38,443 bases of DNA from an uncultured Sphingomonas sp. (GTDB lineage Bacteria > Pseudomonadota > Alphaproteobacteria > Sphingomonadales > Sphingomonadaceae). Under the pieces are notes generated by a model. It was not told the origin of the DNA. It did no database searches and saw nothing but the letters and a program-made list of their open reading frames with translations. A program made the translations under genes and the position numbers. The first letter of the stretch is position 1. Each line of letters opens with the position of its first letter. The stretch is taken from NCBI GenBank assembly GCA_913775795.1, contig CAJYLT010000071.1, positions 1 to 38,443 on the forward strand, in the 5' to 3' direction. Positions 30,451-38,443 of this stretch are shown here, one piece after another.

Positions 30451-33147
30451 GTGCGCGCCTACCCCGCCCTCCACGCCAGCCATGCCGGCATCTGGATCGC
30501 CGACATGCTCGGCGCGCGCGCGGTCGGGCGGGGCGAGGCGATCGGCTTCGCCGCCGACACGCCCGCGCTCGTCCTCAATGCGCCGCTGATCGGCCAGCGG
30601 CTGGGGCATGCCGAGCTTTCGGGCCTCGACCTGCTCGAACTCTACGCTTTCCTCTTCCCCGCGCGTTTCGTCGTGCCCACCCCCGCCGGCCTCGCCCGCG
30701 CGATCGGGCTGGAACCGCCGGCAGACGACGCGGCGGTCGCACCGTTCCTGATCGAGGCAACGCAGCGGCTGCTCGGGACCCCGGACGGCGACTGGCCCGA
30801 GCGGGAAGGGGCATGGCATTCGCTGCAATCGCTGGCCCGCGCGCGCTGGCCTTGGGCGCCGCTGCTCGCCGACCGAATCCCCAAGCCCGCGGTGCCCGAA
30901 CGCTGGCTGTTCTCGAAGCTGCCCGAGTGGGAGGAAGCCGCCCCCCGCCCCGCCCCGCGCACGATCACACTGGACGAGGACGTGGTGCTCGGCCGCCTGC
31001 ACAAGCTGACGGGCGCGGGCGCCGAGCAGCGCACCGGCCAGCGCCGCTTCGCCATCGCCGCCGCCCACGCCTTTGCCCCGCGCACCGGGCGTGAGGCGCC
31101 GAACATGGTGCTCGCCGAAGCAGGCACCGGCATCGGCAAGACATTGGGCTATCTCGCCCCCGCCTCGCTCTGGGCGGAACGGGCGGGCGGCGCGGTGTGG
31201 GTGTCGACCTTCACCAAGGCGCTGCAACGGCAATTGTCGGCGGAGGGCGCACGGCTGATCCCCGACGCCGCCGAGCGCCGCCGCCGCATCGTCACGCGCA
31301 AGGGGCGCGAGAATTACGTCTGCCTCCTCAATCTCGAGGACGCACTTCAGGGCGGGTTCGGCGGGCGCGCGGCGATCCTGGCGCAATTGGTCGCACGCTG
31401 GGCCGCCTATACCGCCGATGGCGACATGGTCGGCGGCGACCTGCCCGGGTGGCTGCCGACGCTGTTCCGCCGCAACGGATCGACCGCCCTCACCGACCGC
31501 CGCGGCGAGTGCGTCTATGCCGGCTGCCCGCATTACCGGAAATGCTTCATCGAGCGGGCCGCGCGCGCGAGTGCCGAGGCCGATCTGGTCATCGCCAACC
31601 ACGCGCTCGTCATGGTCAACGCCGCCCGCGGGCGCGAGAGCGCGACGCGGCCGACGCGCATCGTGTTCGACGAGGGCCACCACCTGTTCGAGGCGGCCGA
31701 TTCGATGTTCGGCGTCGCGCTGACCGGCGCCGAGACGATCGAGCTTCGCCGCTGGATCACCGGTCCCGAAAGCGGCGGGCGCGGGCGGCGGCGCGGGCTG
31801 TCGGCGCGTTTGTCGGATGTGGCGAGCTATGACGAGGCGGGCGGCCGCGCGATCGCCGACATGGTCGAGGGGGCACGCGCGCTTCCGTCCGAGGGCTGGA
31901 TCGCCCGCGTCGCGCAGGGCGAGCCCTTCGGCGCGATCGAGGCGCTGCTGGGTGCCGTCCGCGGCCTCGTCTACGCGCGCGACGAGGGGGCGGCGGAGGG
32001 CGGCTACGGCCTGGAGACCGAGCTTGCCGAACCCTCGCCCGAACTGGTCGAGGCGGCGGGCGCGGCGGCGGCAGCGCTGGATGCGCTGGTGCGCCCGATG
32101 GTGGCGCTTGGGCATCGGCTGGAGGCGGTGCTGGCGGACGGGCCGGACTGGCTCGACGGCCCAGCGCGCGCACGGATCGAGGGGGCGATCGCCTCATTGG
32201 GCTGGCGGCGCGACATGGTGGGGGCGTGGAGCGCGCTGGTCCAGCGCGTCGGTGGCCCCGCCGATCCCGATCATGTCGACTGGCTGGCGGTCGACCGGGT
32301 CGAGGGGCGCGAATATGACATGGGCCTGCACCGCCGCTGGCTCGACCCCACGCGCCCCTTTGCCGAGACGGTGCTAAAGCCCGCGCACGGCGTCGTTGTC
32401 GCCTCGGCGACGCTGCGCGCCGGTGGCGACTGGGACGTGGCGGAGGCGCGATCGGGCGCGCAGCACCTGACCCTCGCACCCCATCGGTTCGAGGCGGCAA
32501 GCCCCTTCGACTATGCCGCCAACGCGCGCGTCCTCCTCGTCAACGACGTGAAGCGCGGCGACGTGCCGGCGCTGGCGAACGCCTATGCGCGGCTGATCGT
32601 GGCGTCGGGGGGCGGCGTGCTCGGCTTGTTCACCGCGATCCGGCGGCTGCGCGGCGTTCACGCCCGCATCGCCGACCGGCTGGCGCGCGAGGGGCTGCCG
32701 CTGCTCGCCCAGCATGTCGATCCGATCGACACGGGGACGCTGGTCGACATCTTCCGCGACGATCCCAAGGCGTCGCTGATCGGCACCGACGCGCTGCGTG
32801 ACGGGGTGGACGTGCCCGGCCGCTCACTGCGCCTCGTCGTCATGGAGGGGGTGCCCTGGCCCAAGCCCAGCGTCCTTCACGCCGCGCGGAAACTGGCGAT
32901 GGGGGGCAAGGCCTACGACGACCGCATCGTCCGCGCCCGCCTCGCCCAGGCGTTCGGGCGGCTGATCCGCCGCGCCGACGATCGCGGCGCGTTCGTCCTT
33001 TTGTCCTCGGCCTGCCCGACGCGCCTGCTCGACGCCTTTCCGGCGGGGACGCGCGTCGATCGCGTCAGCCTCGATGAGGCGTGCGAGATCGCGGCGGCAC
33101 TGGCCTTTGCGCCCGCCATCGGGCAAGAGGGCGCCGTCACGAGATAA
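30451..33147 (+). CDS. dinG: DinG-type Fe-S ATP-dependent DNA helicase
   Basis: Superfamily 2 XPD/DinG-like helicase. I place the start at the GTG 30451 (898 residues), since the upstream frame overlaps the repeat hairpin; no good ribosome site is visible. Motifs: Walker A AEAGTGIGKT (222-231), cluster cysteines in NYVCLL, GECVYAGCPHYRKCF (four in all), and DEGH in VFDEGHHLF. C-terminal helicase motifs include GTDALRDGVDVPG and QAFGRLIRR. The N-terminal region (to about 190) lacks clear exonuclease residues. DinG unwinds R-loops and D-loops in repair. Confidence 0.88.
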   Translation: MRAYPALHASHAGIWIADMLGARAVGRGEAIGFAADTPALVLNAPLIGQRLGHAELSGLDLLELYAFLFPARFVVPTPAGLARAIGLEPPADDAAVAPFLIEATQRLLGTPDGDWPEREGAWHSLQSLARARWPWAPLLADRIPKPAVPERWLFSKLPEWEEAAPRPAPRTITLDEDVVLGRLHKLTGAGAEQRTGQRRFAIAAAHAFAPRTGREAPNMVLAEAGTGIGKTLGYLAPASLWAERAGGAVWVSTFTKALQRQLSAEGARLIPDAAERRRRIVTRKGRENYVCLLNLEDALQGGFGGRAAILAQLVARWAAYTADGDMVGGDLPGWLPTLFRRNGSTALTDRRGECVYAGCPHYRKCFIERAARASAEADLVIANHALVMVNAARGRESATRPTRIVFDEGHHLFEAADSMFGVALTGAETIELRRWITGPESGGRGRRRGLSARLSDVASYDEAGGRAIADMVEGARALPSEGWIARVAQGEPFGAIEALLGAVRGLVYARDEGAAEGGYGLETELAEPSPELVEAAGAAAAALDALVRPMVALGHRLEAVLADGPDWLDGPARARIEGAIASLGWRRDMVGAWSALVQRVGGPADPDHVDWLAVDRVEGREYDMGLHRRWLDPTRPFAETVLKPAHGVVVASATLRAGGDWDVAEARSGAQHLTLAPHRFEAASPFDYAANARVLLVNDVKRGDVPALANAYARLIVASGGGVLGLFTAIRRLRGVHARIADRLAREGLPLLAQHVDPIDTGTLVDIFRDDPKASLIGTDALRDGVDVPGRSLRLVVMEGVPWPKPSVLHAARKLAMGGKAYDDRIVRARLAQAFGRLIRRADDRGAFVLLSSACPTRLLDAFPAGTRVDRVSLDEACEIAAALAFAPAIGQEGAVTR

Positions 33148-33158
33148 ACGGAGAGCCC

Positions 33159-33695
33159 ATGCCGAGCCTGACGCTGCTGCGCCACGCCAAGTCGAGCTGG
33201 GACGATACCGTCACCCGCGATTTCGACCGTCCGCTCAACGCCCGCGGCCGGCGCGCCGCCGTCGTCGTCGGCACGTGGATGAAGCGCGAGGGGCTGGCGT
33301 TCGACCATATCGTCGCCTCTCCCGCGGTCCGCGTGATCGAAACGCTGGAGGGGGTGAGCGAGGGCTACGGCCAGCCAATCGCACCCGACTGGGACAAGCG
33401 CATCTACCTCGCCTCCTCGGCGACATTGCTCGATCTGGTGCGCGAGTTTCCAGCCGGCCGCGAGCACGCGCTGATGGTCGGCCACAATCCGGGGCTCGAG
33501 GACCTCGTCCTTGGCCTCGTCGCCGAAACGGGCGGTTCGCCGCTCAGGGGCGAGGTCGAGGCCAAGTACCCGACCGCCGCGGTCGCGGTGCTGCGCTGGG
33601 ACGGCGGCTGGGCCGATGTGCGAGAGGGCGGCGCCACGCTCGACCGCTTCGTGCGCCCGCGCGACCTGGCCGAGGGGCTCGGCCCCGACGACTGA
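33159..33695 (+). CDS. sixA: SixA-type histidine phosphatase
   Basis: This 178-residue protein of the histidine phosphatase superfamily has the phosphohistidine motif LLRHAKSSW (H9), arginine in FDRPLNARG, and the second histidine in LMVGHNPGLED. SixA dephosphorylates histidine phosphotransfer proteins or PTS components. It starts 11 bases after dinG with GGAGAG upstream, and is likely cotranscribed with dinG and the following YdeI-like gene. Confidence 0.85.
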   Translation: MPSLTLLRHAKSSWDDTVTRDFDRPLNARGRRAAVVVGTWMKREGLAFDHIVASPAVRVIETLEGVSEGYGQPIAPDWDKRIYLASSATLLDLVREFPAGREHALMVGHNPGLEDLVLGLVAETGGSPLRGEVEAKYPTAAVAVLRWDGGWADVREGGATLDRFVRPRDLAEGLGPDD

Positions 33696-33698
33696 GCC

Positions 33699-33998
33699 GT
33701 GACCGATCCGCTGCCCGCCGGGACCGTCCATGCGCTGCCCGCCGATCTGGCGGCGGCGCTGGCGGAGGCCGGGGCGGCATGGCGCACGCTGACGCCACTC
33801 GCCCGCAACAAGTTCGTCTGCTGGATCGAGGATGCCAAGCGCCCGGCGACGCGCGCGCACCGCATCGCGCGCACCGTCGGCGAGATTGCCGGGGGCAAGC
33901 GCCGCCCCTGCTGCTGGCCCGGCTGCATCCACCGCGACGACAAGCCGCCGGGTCGCTGGCAACAGGCGATGCTGAACGAAAAGGGGCGTCGCGGCTGA
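33699..33998 (+). CDS. YdeI/OmpD-associated-like small protein
   Basis: The 99-residue protein starts with GTG three bases after sixA. It resembles the C-terminal part of YdeI/OmpD-associated proteins: LTPLARNKFVCWIEDAK, TRAHRIARTVGEIAGGKRRPCCWPGC and HRDDK. The three nearby cysteines (CCWPGC) and one histidine may bind metal; this is a guess. No function is established. The stop lies inside the left arm and loop of the terminator hairpin. Confidence 0.7.
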   Translation: MTDPLPAGTVHALPADLAAALAEAGAAWRTLTPLARNKFVCWIEDAKRPATRAHRIARTVGEIAGGKRRPCCWPGCIHRDDKPPGRWQQAMLNEKGRRG

Positions 33999-34020
33999 CC
34001 CGCGACGCCCCTTCGATTTT
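33983..34020. terminator. Two-way rho-independent terminator
   Basis: Perfect 11-bp stem GGGGCGTCGCG (33983-33993) / CGCGACGCCCC (34001-34011), loop GCTGACC. The forward tail is TTCGATTTT, and the reverse-strand tail is TTTTCGTTC. It therefore serves both the YdeI-like gene and the convergent cytochrome c gene. Confidence 0.85.
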
Positions 34021-34037
34021 CGGAGGGACGAGCGGCC

Positions 34038-34736
34038 TTACTTCTTGACCTCTGCCGCCTTCTCCGCCGCGGCGGGATCGACCGACGGCGCGCCCGAGGC
34101 GGGGACCGCGCGATCTTCCATGTCGGCAGTCGGCGTCCCCTCGGTCACGTTGGCGGCGGCGGCGTTCTCGCTCGGCGTCTCGCCCTCGGCCGCCGGGGCA
34201 GCGCCCGCAGCGGGGGCGGCCGGCAGCGGCAGGTTCGAGCCCTGCGAGTTGAGATACGCGATGACGTTCGCGCGCTCCTGCGGGTTCGACAGGCCGGCGA
34301 AGCTCATCTTGGTGCCCGGCGCGTACTTGCGCGGGCTGGTCAGCCACTTGTTCAGCGATTCGAAGTCCCAATTGCCCTGGATCGACTTCAGCGCGTCCGA
34401 ATAGGCGAAGCCGGCCTGATGGCCGTGCGGCTTGCCGATCACGCCGTATAGGTTCGGACCGATCCCGGCCGCGCCGCCCGAATTGATCGTGTGGCACGAG
34501 GCGCACTTCTTGAACACCTCGGCCCCCGCGGCCGGATCGGCGGTGGCGAGGAGCGTGGCGATCGGCACTTCGGCCGCGCCACCGCCGGCGCCCGCCTCTA
34601 CGACGCCCTCGACCGGGTAGCCGGGCTTTTCGGGCGCTTCGCTGTCGTACACCATCCCGCTGACGATGGTCAGGCCAAGGGCCGCGACGCATCCTGCCAG
34701 AACCCAGCCCGCGATCGTGTTCGTACGATTGTCCAT
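34038..34736 (-). CDS. Membrane-anchored c-type cytochrome (CycM-like)
   Basis: The 232-residue protein has an N-terminal membrane anchor (IAGWVLAGCVAALGLTIVSG, 8-27), a linker, and a class I cytochrome c domain (about 66-168). The heme attachment motif is C78-A-S-C81-H82, with axial Met144 in GTKMSFAGL. Such CycM/c552 proteins shuttle electrons between the bc1 complex and terminal oxidase. An Ala/Pro/Glu-rich tail (about 168-232) follows the domain and is unusual in length. It is divergent from pheA. Confidence 0.88.
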   Translation of the reverse strand: MDNRTNTIAGWVLAGCVAALGLTIVSGMVYDSEAPEKPGYPVEGVVEAGAGGGAAEVPIATLLATADPAAGAEVFKKCASCHTINSGGAAGIGPNLYGVIGKPHGHQAGFAYSDALKSIQGNWDFESLNKWLTSPRKYAPGTKMSFAGLSNPQERANVIAYLNSQGSNLPLPAAPAAGAAPAAEGETPSENAAAANVTEGTPTADMEDRAVPASGAPSVDPAAAEKAAEVKK

Positions 34737-34848
34737 TGCGCTGCCGATTGCCCGTTCAAAATGAAAATCGGCCTTCCCTTAGAGGCGCTTTCCGGGCGCG
34801 GCAAGCCGCGGTTGCGCTGCGACGAACCGGGGGCTAACCGGCCGGGCC

Positions 34849-35739
34849 ATGGAACAGTTCGCCGCCCCCGCCCGCCCGCTGGTCGAGGCGATGACACAGG
34901 CCGCCGCCGCCGCGCCCGACCGCGCGGTCGCGTTTCAGGGTGCGCCGGGCGCCAACAGCCATGTCGCGCTGGCACAGGCGTTTCCGGGCGCGCTGCCGCT
35001 TCCGTGCTTCGATTTCGCCGATGCGATCGACGCGGTGCGCGACGGCCGGGCCGATTGCGCGATCATCCCGATCGAGAACTCGCTGCACGGCCGCGTCGCC
35101 GACATCCATTTCCTGTTGCCCGAATCGGGGCTGGTCATCACCGGCGAGCATTTCCTGCCGATCCGCCACGCGCTGCTCGGCACCGGCGCCCGCGACGAGG
35201 TGGTCGAGGCGATCAGCCATCCGCAGGCGCTCGGCCAATGCCGCCACTGGCTGCGCGCGCACGGCATCCGCCCGGTGAGCTATCCCGATACGGCGGGCGC
35301 CGCCGCGCTGGTGGCGGAGCGGCGCGAGCCGGGCACCGCCGCGCTGGCCCCCGCCGCCGCCGCGCCGCTTTATGGCCTGAACGTGCTCGCCGACGATATC
35401 GCCGATGGTGAGCATAACGTGACTCGCTTCGTCGTCCTCGCCCGCGGCTCGCGCCCGCTGGTGGGCGAAGGACCGTTCATGACGACGCTGATCTTCGCGG
35501 TGAAGAACGTGCCGGCGGCACTCTACAAGGCGCTCGGCGGGTTCGCGACCAACGGCGTGAACATGACCAAGCTGGAAAGCTATCAGCGCGGCGCGAGCTT
35601 CGCCGCGACCGAATTCTATGCCGACATCACCGGGCGCCCGGGCGACGCGAACGTCGACCGCGCCCTGGAGGAATTGGGCTTCCATTCGGCTTGGGTGCGG
35701 GTGCTTGGGAGTTACAAGCAAGCGCTGGATCGCGGCTGA
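34849..35739 (+). CDS. pheA: Prephenate dehydratase
   Basis: Converts prephenate to phenylpyruvate in phenylalanine synthesis. 296 residues; catalytic domain about 26-200 with AFQGAPGANSHVA, IPIENSLHGRV and the catalytic motif T192-R193-F194 (NVTRFVVL). A C-terminal ACT domain (about 210-290) has the feedback-site segment GVNMTKLESYQRG, so phenylalanine inhibition is likely. No chorismate mutase domain is fused. The 112-base gap upstream shows no clear attenuator. Confidence 0.93.
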   Translation: MEQFAAPARPLVEAMTQAAAAAPDRAVAFQGAPGANSHVALAQAFPGALPLPCFDFADAIDAVRDGRADCAIIPIENSLHGRVADIHFLLPESGLVITGEHFLPIRHALLGTGARDEVVEAISHPQALGQCRHWLRAHGIRPVSYPDTAGAAALVAERREPGTAALAPAAAAPLYGLNVLADDIADGEHNVTRFVVLARGSRPLVGEGPFMTTLIFAVKNVPAALYKALGGFATNGVNMTKLESYQRGASFAATEFYADITGRPGDANVDRALEELGFHSAWVRVLGSYKQALDRG

Positions 35740-35772
35740 GCGACGTACCACGGCGAAGGTCGAGGTACTGAC

Positions 35773-36639
35773 CTACGGGGCAGGTCGATCGACCCACCAT
35801 TTCAGCAACGTGTGCGCGATCGCATAGGGCGGCGGCGCGATGAACCGCGCCCGCGCCTCCCCCGCCAGCGCCGCTGCCACGTCGCTGCGGCTCGCCCAGA
35901 AGCAATCCTCGAGCTCGCTGGTATCCACGTCGAGCGCATCGCCCTCCGCCGTCGACACGCACGCGATCATCAGTTGGGACGGGAACGGCCATGGCTGGCT
36001 GGCGACATAGCGCACGTCGTGGACGCGGACGCCCGCTTCCTCGAACAGTTCGCGCGCGACGGCTTCCTCGATCGATTCGCCCGGCTCGACGAAGCCGGCG
36101 AGCGCCGAATAACGCCCCGGCGGCCAGCCGATCCCGCGCCCGACGAGCACGCGGCCGTCATGTTCGGCGAGCATGATGACGACCGGATCGGTGCGCGGGA
36201 AATGTTGCGCGGCGCAACTCGGGCATTCGCGCGCCCAGCCGCCCTTGGCGAAATCGCTTGGGGATCCGCAGCGCGCGCAGAAGCGGTGGCGGCCGTGCCA
36301 GTCGGTGATGCTCCGCGCCTCGGCATAAAGCGCCATCTCCTGATTTGGGAGCGCGCCGAGCGCGTTCATCAGGTCGGGGCCGCGCCGCCCGCCCTCGGTC
36401 GTCCCGCCGGGCACCGCCGCGAACAACGGCACGCCGTCGGCAAGCCCAAGCAGAATGAGGTCGCGCTCCCCCGCCCCGACCGCGCGCCATGCCAGCCGAC
36501 CGTCCTCGATCACCGGGTCGAGGCCGTCCAGCCGCAGCACTCGCGCCGCCGGATCGGCCGCCGCCGCGGCAAGACCCTCGGGATCGGCGCGCAGCCGGTC
36601 GGCGCGGTCGATCCCCGCGCCGGTAAAGCCCGGCCTCAC
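35773..36639 (-). CDS. nudC: NAD+ diphosphatase / NAD-RNA decapping enzyme
   Basis: 288 residues from a GTG that overlaps the stop of the preceding gene (GTGA). The zinc ribbon C-A-R-C and C-P-S-C lies before the Nudix box, GFVEPGESIEEAVARELFEE and AGV. The diagnostic SQPWPFPSQ motif follows, separating NudC from other Nudix enzymes. It cleaves NAD(H) and NAD caps on RNA. The 5' end of the frame upstream of GTG overlaps the serine hydrolase gene and is rejected. Confidence 0.92.
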   Translation of the reverse strand: MRPGFTGAGIDRADRLRADPEGLAAAAADPAARVLRLDGLDPVIEDGRLAWRAVGAGERDLILLGLADGVPLFAAVPGGTTEGGRRGPDLMNALGALPNQEMALYAEARSITDWHGRHRFCARCGSPSDFAKGGWARECPSCAAQHFPRTDPVVIMLAEHDGRVLVGRGIGWPPGRYSALAGFVEPGESIEEAVARELFEEAGVRVHDVRYVASQPWPFPSQLMIACVSTAEGDALDVDTSELEDCFWASRSDVAAALAGEARARFIAPPPYAIAHTLLKWWVDRPAP

Positions 36640-37943
36640 CGCTTCAGGTCGCCGTACAGCGCCTTGATGATGTCGGTGCGCAGCGGCCATTTCTCCGCCG
36701 GGAAGTAATTGACCATGCCGACCCCGCGCACTCGCTTCTTCGGGTCGACGAACGCGATCGTCCCCGCCGCACCGCCCCAGCCATAGGTGCCCGCCCCCGG
36801 CCCGCCGGGCACGTCCTGGAGCAGCACCGACCCGCCCGCGCCGAAGCCGGTGTTCGGCCCCGCGCTGCCGCCGGTCGCGGCATCGATGCGCGTATAGCTG
36901 ACGCCCGCTGGCAGCAGGTTCGACATGGCCAGCCGCGCGGTTTCGGGCTTCAGGATGCGCTTGCCGTCGAGTGTGCCGTAGTTCTGGAGCATCGCCAGGA
37001 ACCGGTCATAGTCGCGCGCCGACATGACGAGGCCCGCGCCGCCATAGGGAAAGCTCGGCGCGTCGAGGAAGACCGAGGTCGCGCCGGGATCGAGCGGGAC
37101 GAGATTGTCGCCCACCCACGCATTGTTGTCGGCCAGCCGCCCCGCCTCGCTCGCCGGCACCTGAAAGAAACTCGACTTCATGCCCAGCGGATCGAAGATG
37201 CGCGTCTGGACGAACCGCTCGAACGGCATCTTCGCCGCCGCCTCGATCACCGCGCCCAGCACGTCGAGGCCGATGGAGTAGCTCCACTTCGTCGCCGGGT
37301 CGGCGATCAGCGGCAGCGTCGCAGTGCGTTCGGCGAATTCCTTGAGCGACTTGGGCCGCACCGCCTTGCCCTGCGCCTCGGTCTGGCGGTTGAGCGCGGC
37401 GGGGATGATGCCCAGCCGCTCATATTCCTTGAGCAGCGGCCCCTTGGTGATGATGTTGTAGCCGAGGCCCGCGGTGTGGGTCAGGAGGTGCCGCACCGTG
37501 ATCTCGCGCGCCGCCGGCCGGCTGGCGAGGCTGTTGTCGGGATCGGTCAGCACCTTCATCGACTTGAAGCCGGGGAAGAAGTCGCTGATCGGCTGGTCGA
37601 GCTTGAGCTTGCCTTCCTCGACCAGGATCATCGCGGCGATGCCGGTGATCGGCTTGGTCATCGAATAGACGCGCCAGAGCGTGTCGGGCGTCGCCGCAGC
37701 CGCGTTGGGCGCGAGGCCGATGCGCCCCTTGGCGAGCAGCAGCGGCGGCGCGTCGTCATGCCCGACCGCGACGGCGATGCCGGGCGTCCGCTTCTCCGCA
37801 ACGTACAGGTTGACGAGCGCGCGGACGGCGGGGAGATCGGTCCTGGCGGGGGCGGCGGATACAGGCTTGCGCATCGCTTGTGCCGCCAGCGGCATCGGCG
37901 AAACGAGTGCCGCCATCATCGCCGTGCCGATCATCCACCGCAT
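36636..37943 (-). CDS. Exported serine hydrolase, beta-lactamase/class C-like
   Basis: This 435-residue protein has a signal peptide (to about residue 22, PLAAQA). The catalytic S94-M-T-K97 motif is in WRVYSMTKPITG; the second motif tyrosine is likely in WSYSIGLDVLG, and GWGGAAGT replaces the usual KTG. This is the penicillin-binding/esterase-type branch (EstB-like), so beta-lactam resistance cannot be inferred. The ATG at 37943 has GGGAGG eight bases before it and overlaps mutY by 13 bases; M4 would overlap the stop as ATGA. Confidence 0.87.
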   Translation of the reverse strand: MRWMIGTAMMAALVSPMPLAAQAMRKPVSAAPARTDLPAVRALVNLYVAEKRTPGIAVAVGHDDAPPLLLAKGRIGLAPNAAAATPDTLWRVYSMTKPITGIAAMILVEEGKLKLDQPISDFFPGFKSMKVLTDPDNSLASRPAAREITVRHLLTHTAGLGYNIITKGPLLKEYERLGIIPAALNRQTEAQGKAVRPKSLKEFAERTATLPLIADPATKWSYSIGLDVLGAVIEAAAKMPFERFVQTRIFDPLGMKSSFFQVPASEAGRLADNNAWVGDNLVPLDPGATSVFLDAPSFPYGGAGLVMSARDYDRFLAMLQNYGTLDGKRILKPETARLAMSNLLPAGVSYTRIDAATGGSAGPNTGFGAGGSVLLQDVPGGPGAGTYGWGGAAGTIAFVDPKKRVRGVGMVNYFPAEKWPLRTDIIKALYGDLKR

Positions 37944-38443
37944 GCATCATCCTCCCGAAACAGTCTCGCTGCCCTGGCAAAGACGGTGGGCAGCCCAGCC
38001 GACTCGATGTCGGCGACCGGCCACCATTCGCCCTCACCCGGCGGGGTGTGCCCGTCCCACCGGGCGGCGGCAAGCGCGCAGACGAGCTCGAAATGCGTGA
38101 AGCCGTGCGTCGCGGTCGCGGGCAGAACTCGCCAATCGGCCGCGACTGGCGCGCCGTCGAGCCCGGGCGAAGCCTCCTGCCACGGCCCGGTGGGCAGCGC
38201 GCGCATCCCGCCCAGCAATCCTTTATCGGGCCGGCGAACCAGCCATACCCGATCGCCGTGCGTCATCCAGAACATCGTCCCCCGCCGCAGCGGCCGCACC
38301 TTCTTCGCGGCTTTCACCGGATAGCGCTCCGGCGCGCCCTCCATCCGCGCCGCACAAGGGCCGGCGATCGGGCAGATCAGGCACTTCGGCTTGCGCGGGG
38401 TGCAGATGCGCGAGCCGAGGTCCATCATCGCCTGCGCGAAGTC
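37931..38443 (-). CDS. mutY: Adenine DNA glycosylase MutY, C-terminal part
   Basis: The gene enters from beyond the right edge; 170 C-terminal residues are visible. The 4Fe-4S motif has cysteines spaced C-x6-C-x2-C-x5-C in RICTPRKPKCLICPIAGPC. A NUDIX-like recognition domain for 8-oxoguanine follows (about VRPLRRGTMFWMTH through THFELV). MutY removes adenine mispaired with 8-oxoguanine. The catalytic helix-hairpin-helix region lies outside the window. Its end overlaps the serine hydrolase gene by 13 bases. Confidence 0.93.
   Translation of the reverse strand, partial: DFAQAMMDLGSRICTPRKPKCLICPIAGPCAARMEGAPERYPVKAAKKVRPLRRGTMFWMTHGDRVWLVRRPDKGLLGGMRALPTGPWQEASPGLDGAPVAADWRVLPATATHGFTHFELVCALAAARWDGHTPPGEGEWWPVADIESAGLPTVFARAARLFREDDACGG

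Noticed and set aside
36636..37943. Serine hydrolase considered as an antibiotic-resistance beta-lactamase
   Set aside because: SxxK is present but the KTG motif is replaced and the sequence resembles the esterase-type branch; resistance cannot be claimed.

Overview
The window is about 38.4 kb of GC-rich chromosomal DNA. The gene families point to an alphaproteobacterium of the order Sphingomonadales (Sphingomonas or a near relative). The pointers are a MucR/Ros regulator, a Fur without the CxxC zinc site, a membrane-anchored c-type cytochrome, and the order nfu-tsaB-rimI-mucR-fur-plsC-miaB-phoH-ybeY-corC. This placement rests on recognising families, not on a database search. I count 42 intact or edge-cut protein genes and one frameshifted gene. 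I saw no rRNA, tRNA, CRISPR array, transposase, integrase or phage structural gene.

Layout. (1) 1-9.7 kb is a mixed accessory and membrane section: a TauE/SafE transporter, a helical unknown protein, an EF-hand protein, a DUF3617 lipoprotein, a flavin reductase divergent from a cytochrome b561/molybdoenzyme pair, cyclopropane-fatty-acid synthase, small DUF1801, DUF2721 and DUF4345 genes, an exported amidase, and a DUF4160/DUF2442 toxin-antitoxin-like pair whose first gene is frameshifted. (2) 9.8-13.9 kb is a split class Ia ribonucleotide reductase locus. nrdB and nrdA are on the same strand but are separated by two small membrane/lipoprotein genes and an opposing DUF2171 gene. Two NrdR-box-like sites 32 bp apart lie upstream of nrdA. 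(3) 14.4-19 kb holds two exported peptidase-family proteins, M20 and M16, which converge on a long inverted repeat. (4) 19.2-28.2 kb is a long run of forward housekeeping genes, many with start/stop overlaps or short gaps: Fe-S carrier, tRNA modification (TsaB, MiaB), protein acetylation, MucR and Fur regulators, phospholipid synthesis (PlsC), rRNA maturation (YbeY), PhoH and CorC. (5) 28.2-38.4 kb holds a cysteine-rich lipoprotein, a sugar/sorbosone dehydrogenase-like protein, a DinG-type Fe-S helicase, SixA phosphatase, a YdeI-like protein, a membrane cytochrome c, prephenate dehydratase, and an overlapping reverse-strand trio mutY-serine hydrolase-nudC. The mutY gene runs off the right edge.

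Intergenic structure. Two families of interspersed inverted repeats recur. One has roughly 28-35 bp arms and occurs three times (about 7.5, 11.4 and 15.9 kb). The other is a CCTCCCCT/AGGGGAGG hairpin type at 6-120, with a related single hairpin at 30.38 kb. A strong two-way terminator lies at 33,983-34,020.

I did not find an obvious new defence or biosynthetic system. The best leads are the M20 protein with two lost metal ligands, the NrdR-site and no-ATP-cone ribonucleotide reductase arrangement, the frameshifted DUF4160 gene, the 17-bp palindrome before phoH, and a repeat occupying a divergent promoter region.
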